A stretch of 64,000 nt of DNA from Chryseobacterium sp. H1D6B. Lineage in GTDB: Bacteria > Bacteroidota > Bacteroidia > Flavobacteriales > Weeksellaceae. The notes under the pieces are model-generated. The model saw only the letters and a list, made by a program, of their open reading frames with translations, did not search any database and was not told where the DNA came from. The stretch spans positions 1,984,001 through 2,048,000 of the forward strand of contig NZ_JARXVJ010000001.1 in the NCBI RefSeq assembly GCF_029892445.1, read 5' to 3'. Both the position numbers and the translations under genes were made by a program. How positions within the stretch are numbered: position 1 is the stretch's first letter; each line of letters begins with the position of its first letter. Below, one piece after another: positions 60,660 through 64,000 of this stretch.

Positions 60660-61176
60660 TTTTTTCGCTGAAATAGAATATGAACCGATGAAATTTCATC
60701 GGTTTTTGTTTTTATGCGCTTAAAATCGATGTTTTAAATTTTACACTTTTTATCATTCATATTTCAGAATGTATTTTGCTTGTTTTTTGATTTATAAATA
60801 ATTTATTCATGAATTATATGAATTTAATTAAACGTTGATGTTTTTTTAGTGAAAACTTGGTTATGTCAATATTTATTAACACATTTGTTATTAAGAAACA
60901 CACAGACATTGATGAAAAACACTAAATTTTGCATATTCGTATTGCAATATTATCCTCCTATCAGAAGGATATTACAGCACAGAAAAGAACAGCAATTCCA
61001 ATACTGAAATTAAAATTCAGAAAAATTTCAAATAATCAATTTTATCAGCAGACAAGGGTTTTATTAATCATTAAATAGTCTTGTATTAATAATAATATTA
61101 TCACCTATTAAGATGATACATAGTAAAAGTGCCCGTTTATCTATTAAAACATTTTTTAACAATTTTCTTATATTTT
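60660..61176. other. Gene-poor AT-rich region, possible non-coding RNA
   Basis: About 520 nt separate the hydratase from the hairpin at 61177. After the terminator-like palindrome at 60683 there is no convincing ORF; the longest candidate is a 31-codon frame at 60912 (MKNTKFCIFVLQYYPP). The stretch is closed by a strong plus-strand terminator with no gene directly before it, so a small RNA from about 60900 to 61206 is possible. I see no clear consensus promoter. Confidence 0.4.
60683..60710 (+). terminator. Terminator after enoyl-CoA hydratase gene
   Basis: A 22-bp perfect palindrome (60683-60704) is followed by a T-run. It closes the hydratase gene 24 nt after its stop. Confidence 0.8.
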
Positions 61177-61206
61177 GAGTCCTGCTTTTTTGCAGGATTC
61201 TTTTTT
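61177..61206 (+). terminator. Orphan terminator upstream of the winged-helix locus
   Basis: A 9-bp stem (61177-61185 with 61192-61200, one G-T pair), a T6 loop and a T6 tail form a good Rho-independent terminator. The gene it would serve is not visible; it may end an RNA from the preceding gene-poor stretch. Confidence 0.75.
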
Positions 61207-61225
61207 ATAAAATTTCATGAAAATA

Positions 61226-61268
61226 TTTTGAAGATTAAAAATAAATTATAACTTTGTATTTCAAAGTT
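61226..61268 (+). promoter_or_regulatory. Promoter and ACTTTG-N5-CAAAGT operator before the membrane protein gene
   Basis: TTTTG (61226-61230), an 18-nt spacer and TAACTTTG (61249-61256) match the flavobacterial consensus closely. AACTTTG (61250-61256) and CAAAGTT (61262-61268) form an inverted repeat that covers the -7 element. The same core occurs at 62262-62278. A repressor, probably the winged-helix protein encoded at 61947, could bind here. Confidence 0.65.
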
Positions 61269-61274
61269 CTTTTT

Positions 61275-61892
61275 ATGGATTCAAAAAACTATCACGAAGA
61301 CTTATCACATATTCGTTCCATGATGGAGCGGTCTTCTAGATTTATCTCATTAAGCGGATTGTCTGGCGTTTTTGCCGGTTTAGCTGCAATTGCGGGTGCG
61401 GTGTATGTCTATTCTGTTTTTCAAAGAGAAGGAATTAATTACTTTGATGGAGAAAGAAATGTTTACAGCCCTTCATTAGTAAGAGAATTGGTTATTACAG
61501 GAACCTTGATTTTGTTTATTGCTGTTCTCTGCGGTTATTTTTTTACGGCTGATAAAAGCAGAAAGAAGGGATTGAAAATATGGGAACCTACTACAAGACG
61601 GCTTTTGTTTACTTTTTCAGTGCCTTTAGTAACAGGTGGTGTAGTTTGTATTGCCCTTTTATATCATCATCTTTTTAGTCTGGTTGCGCCCGCTACTTTA
61701 ATTTTTTATGGTCTGGCGCTTGTGAATGCAGAAAGATATACCTTGACCGATGTTAAATATTTAGGATACTGCCAGATTGTTTTAGGACTTATTTCTCTAT
61801 TCTTTTTAGGCTGGGGATTAGTAGCCTGGGCTCTCGGATTTGGAGTTTTGCATATTGTGTATGGATTAATCATGCATAAAAAGTATAAATAG
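61275..61892 (+). CDS. Polytopic membrane protein of unknown function
   Basis: I chose ATG 61275 (MDSKNYHEDLSHIRSMMERS, 205 residues) because the frame upstream starts with TTG inside the operator. About five hydrophobic helices follow (for example SGLSGVFAGLAAIAGAVYVY, LVITGTLILFIAVLCGYFF and LVAPATLIFYGLALV). The short N-terminal helix EDLSHIRSMMERSSRFISLSG is common in flavobacterial members, which I cannot name. It begins a unit with the winged-helix regulator. Confidence 0.75.
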   Translation: MDSKNYHEDLSHIRSMMERSSRFISLSGLSGVFAGLAAIAGAVYVYSVFQREGINYFDGERNVYSPSLVRELVITGTLILFIAVLCGYFFTADKSRKKGLKIWEPTTRRLLFTFSVPLVTGGVVCIALLYHHLFSLVAPATLIFYGLALVNAERYTLTDVKYLGYCQIVLGLISLFFLGWGLVAWALGFGVLHIVYGLIMHKKYK

Positions 61893-61946
61893 TTTTAATT
61901 TATATCTTCATCAAACTTATTTACATTTTAATTTAAAATATAAAAA

Positions 61947-62237
61947 GTGATTAAAATAAATCAACTCAATAAAGAATTCGAAAGCCGTGTAAGGTTGGGC
62001 ATTATGTCCGTCCTTATGGTGAATGACTGGGTTGATTTCTCTGAAATGAAAGCTCTGTTAGAAATTACAGATGGAAATATGGCCAGCCACAGCAGTGCTT
62101 TAGAAAAGAATGGATATATTGAAGTGAAGAAGGAATTTGTAGGAAAAAAACCTAGAACGTCTTACAGGGTTACACAGAATGGAAGACAGGCTTTTACAGA
62201 ACATTTGAATGCTTTGGAAAAATTAATAGGGAGATAG
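61947..62237 (+). CDS. Winged-helix transcriptional regulator (HTH_34-like)
   Basis: The 96-residue protein is a small winged helix: FESRVRLGIMSVLMVNDWVDFSEMK, LEITDGNMASHSSALEKNGYIEVKKEF, and the wing KPRTSYRVTQNGRQAF. The start is GTG, since the only internal Met would remove the first helix. Such stand-alone domains in Bacteroidota usually repress their own operon. Two ACTTTG-N5-CAAAGT repeats lie upstream of its own unit and of the next gene. The signal is unknown. Confidence 0.85.
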   Translation: MIKINQLNKEFESRVRLGIMSVLMVNDWVDFSEMKALLEITDGNMASHSSALEKNGYIEVKKEFVGKKPRTSYRVTQNGRQAFTEHLNALEKLIGR

Positions 62238-62261
62238 ATCTCTATATTTTTTTGAAATTTT

Positions 62262-62278
62262 ACTTTGTAATTCAAAGT
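62262..62278 (+). promoter_or_regulatory. Second ACTTTG-N5-CAAAGT operator-like repeat
   Basis: ACTTTG (62262-62267) and CAAAGT (62273-62278) with spacer TAATT differ from the 61251-61267 site by one base. TTACTTTG covers the -7 position only weakly. It lies 43 nt before the start of the COQ4-like gene and could give a second, regulated promoter. Confidence 0.6.
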
Positions 62279-62321
62279 TCTTTGTATTTGTATTCAATTA
62301 AAAAATAAAAAATAATAAATT

Positions 62322-62807
62322 ATGAAAAAACTACGTGTTCGATTGTTGCTTTTCGTGTACGAAAAGACCCAAAAACTGTATAGAAAATATTTTAAAAAGA
62401 AAAAAAGACAATGGCAGTTTAATGAAAAACAGCTGCTGGAATTTAAAGAAGATTCCCTTGGAAGAAAATTAGGAGAGTTTTATAAACGCCACGGTTTTAC
62501 CATGATCCCTAAAATGGAAAATCATGATGTACATCATCTCATTACAGGATGTGGAACTAATTTTGAAGACGAGATCGCCATGCAGTTTCTGCTTTTGGGA
62601 AACGGAAAAATGAACGCCCATCTTCTTGCTGCCATCTTTCTTGGAATATTGATCTTACCCGAATATCTTAAAATGTATTTGAAAGCATTTAAAAAAGGAC
62701 AGAATATGAGACCCTTTTACCACCTGAATTTCGAAGAACTGCTGTGGCAGAATTTTGAACATGTGAAAGACTTTTTACAGCAGAAAAATACAATAACTCA
62801 TTTTTAA
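62322..62807 (+). CDS. COQ4-like protein
   Basis: The 161-residue protein carries the COQ4 metal motif HDxxH-x11-E as H68-D69-V-H-H72 with E84 in HDVHHLITGCGTNFEDE. The N-terminus is Lys/Arg-rich and a hydrophobic stretch (LLAAIFLGILILPEYLKMYLKAF, about 99-121) may touch the membrane. COQ4 takes part in ubiquinone synthesis in eukaryotes and some bacteria. Flavobacteria use menaquinone, so its role here may be different. It follows the winged-helix gene and precedes a DUF4173 gene. Confidence 0.8.
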   Translation: MKKLRVRLLLFVYEKTQKLYRKYFKKKKRQWQFNEKQLLEFKEDSLGRKLGEFYKRHGFTMIPKMENHDVHHLITGCGTNFEDEIAMQFLLLGNGKMNAHLLAAIFLGILILPEYLKMYLKAFKKGQNMRPFYHLNFEELLWQNFEHVKDFLQQKNTITHF

Positions 62808-62817
62808 AATTAATAGT

Positions 62818-64000
62818 ATGAAAACCCATCATTATATATTCATTACTACTGCTTTATTCGTTGCATTATTTTACAATGAGAACATCGGAGTGAATCTTGG
62901 CATTTTAGGAGCTGCTTACTCGCTGCTTACTTTTTTTAAAACTTCTCAAAAAAATAAGACGAAAACATTTGTATTTCTTTTTATTATAAGTATCCTTTCC
63001 AGTACTGCATTTGCATGGTATGGAGATTTTACCTCACTTCTAGCCGTTGCAGTTTCGCTCTTGCTGCTGGGGTACAGATCTAGGAACAGGAGAATGAAAA
63101 TTCTTTTGCTGATCCCGGTCTTTGTTACAAACAGCTGTACATTTATCTGCAGGTTTTTTAGTTTTGACAGCTGGCTTCCTAAAAGAAAAACTCCAGGATT
63201 GTGGCAGAAATTACTGGCTTTTATTTTGATTCCTTTTATCCTGCTGGCTGTTTTCTTTGGGATTTATACTGCTGGAAGTGACCATTTTGCTAACCTTTTT
63301 GCTGATCTTGAATTTGATCTCGATTTCTGGCAGTTTTTATGTATCACCGTTTTAGGCTTCTTTATCGCTTTTAATTATTGGAATTATAACGTTGAAAAAC
63401 TTATTTATAAACAGAATCCTGTTTTAGATAATAATTTTCATGATAAAGATAAGATTCAAAAAGCAACCTATTCTTTTTTAGATCTTGATGCAGAGAGAAT
63501 GAGCGGGGTGATTTCTTTCTTTTTATTAAATATTCTGCTTTTGTTCTTTATTGTGACATATAACTATGAGCAGTTTTATCAGACAGTAAAAACACCGGCA
63601 CAGCTTTCAGAAGAAACCCATGAAAGAGTAGGAGCAGTGATTGCTTCTATTATAATGGCCATTTTAGTGATCATGTTTTATTTTAAATCAAGTTTCAATT
63701 TTGATCCAAAAGCAGGCTTAATGAGAATTTTAGCAAAAATCTGGATTTTTCTGAATACGGTATTGATATTTTCTGCTATAGTAAAGAACTCGGAATATAT
63801 TATCAATTATGGATTTACCTATAAAAGATTAGGGGTGTATGGGTTTTTAATTCTTTCGTTAATTGGTTTGATCATGACCTTCATTAAAATTCATAAAAAG
63901 AAAAGAAATGCTTTTCTGTTCAATACCATGGCTTGGTATCTGTATGCAGTAATTTTGATCTGCAGTTATGTCAATTGGGGCGGAATCATTACTTCTCAAA
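62818..64000 (+). CDS. DUF4173-like polytopic membrane protein (cut by the window end)
   Basis: The open frame starts at ATG 62818, 10 nt after the COQ4-like gene, and stays open to the last base, 394 codons. It is hydrophobic, with about ten helices and the late block NYGFTYKRLGVYGFLILSLIGLIMTFIKI, which I associate with DUF4153/DUF4173 membrane proteins, in which a Trp-Asn-rich ending would follow. Function is unknown. Only the N-terminal part is seen here. Confidence 0.75.
   Translation, partial: MKTHHYIFITTALFVALFYNENIGVNLGILGAAYSLLTFFKTSQKNKTKTFVFLFIISILSSTAFAWYGDFTSLLAVAVSLLLLGYRSRNRRMKILLLIPVFVTNSCTFICRFFSFDSWLPKRKTPGLWQKLLAFILIPFILLAVFFGIYTAGSDHFANLFADLEFDLDFWQFLCITVLGFFIAFNYWNYNVEKLIYKQNPVLDNNFHDKDKIQKATYSFLDLDAERMSGVISFFLLNILLLFFIVTYNYEQFYQTVKTPAQLSEETHERVGAVIASIIMAILVIMFYFKSSFNFDPKAGLMRILAKIWIFLNTVLIFSAIVKNSEYIINYGFTYKRLGVYGFLILSLIGLIMTFIKIHKKKRNAFLFNTMAWYLYAVILICSYVNWGGIITSQ

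Noticed and set aside
60912..61007. 31-codon frame MKNTKFCIFVLQYYPP in the gene-free stretch
   Set aside because: It is too short and has no ribosome-binding or leader features; I mention it only as part of the possible small-RNA region.
1..64000. tRNA, rRNA or known riboswitch genes
   Set aside because: I scanned the gaps by eye for TTCGA-type T-loops, rRNA segments and riboswitch cores and found none; a tool such as tRNAscan-SE or Infernal would be decisive.

Overview
The window is about 64 kb of a low-GC Bacteroidota chromosome. It most likely comes from Chryseobacterium or a close relative in the Weeksellaceae. I infer this from the protein families (DUF2851, DUF4292, DUF4254, GLPGLI, a T9SS sorting domain, BshA, the Bacteroidota-type dihydroorotase), from promoters of the form TTTG-N18-20-TAnnTTTG, from weak Shine-Dalgarno sequences, and from many short palindromic intergenic repeats. 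I see no rRNA, tRNA, CRISPR array, prophage or complete insertion sequence.

Layout. Positions 1-14200 are mostly housekeeping genes: GNAT and PspC proteins, DUF2851, BshA (bacillithiol), a family 3 glycosidase, RibA, a minus-strand run (nucleotidyltransferase, DUF4292 lipoprotein, EnvC-like protein, TatA, DUF4254, lipoprotein, RibA), a polysaccharide flippase and dihydroorotase. Positions 14200-34000 hold an AraC regulator with an aldo/keto reductase, a GH92 glycosidase, a dienoyl-CoA-reductase-like SDR, two M1 peptidases, an EEP hydrolase, and an OmpR-type two-component system beside a shortened GLPGLI gene and a TonB-type outer membrane protein. They also hold an M43 protease and a second, NarL-type two-component system with a membrane partner. 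Around 33.8-34.8 kb are a gene broken by an in-frame amber codon and a very small cysteine-rich bacteriocin-like peptide gene missed by ordinary size cut-offs. ClpB follows.

Positions 37759-54580 form a phenylacetate catabolic locus: a TetR regulator, then paaK-E-A-B-C-(small ORF)-D-G-H-(small membrane protein)-I-J-Y, then a frameshifted REP-associated transposase and three unrelated secreted-protein genes, and finally paaZ. Together these encode activation of phenylacetate to its CoA ester, ring epoxidation by PaaABCDE, ring opening by PaaG and PaaZ, and beta-oxidation by PaaH and PaaJ. No paaF lies in the cluster; an enoyl-CoA hydratase at 59.9 kb might supply that step. Most junctions of this locus hold a palindrome or AT-rich repeat, one family of which recurs next to the broken transposase. 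PaaZ carries an extra C-terminal DinB-like domain.

Positions 54600-64000 hold SMI1/KNR4 and DUF4241 immunity-type genes, a CPBP protease, a SMUG2-type glycosylase, a T9SS cargo protein, two tandem tail-collar proteins, the enoyl-CoA hydratase, and a run cut by the window edge (membrane protein, winged-helix regulator, COQ4-like protein, DUF4173 protein). In that run two near-identical inverted repeats look like operators.

The regulatory patterns I consider most worth testing are the CATTAAC direct repeats at a fixed distance from the GLPGLI and TonB-receptor promoters, the CTAAC/GTTAG site on the paaK promoter, and the paired ACTTTG-N5-CAAAGT sites near 61.3 and 62.3 kb.
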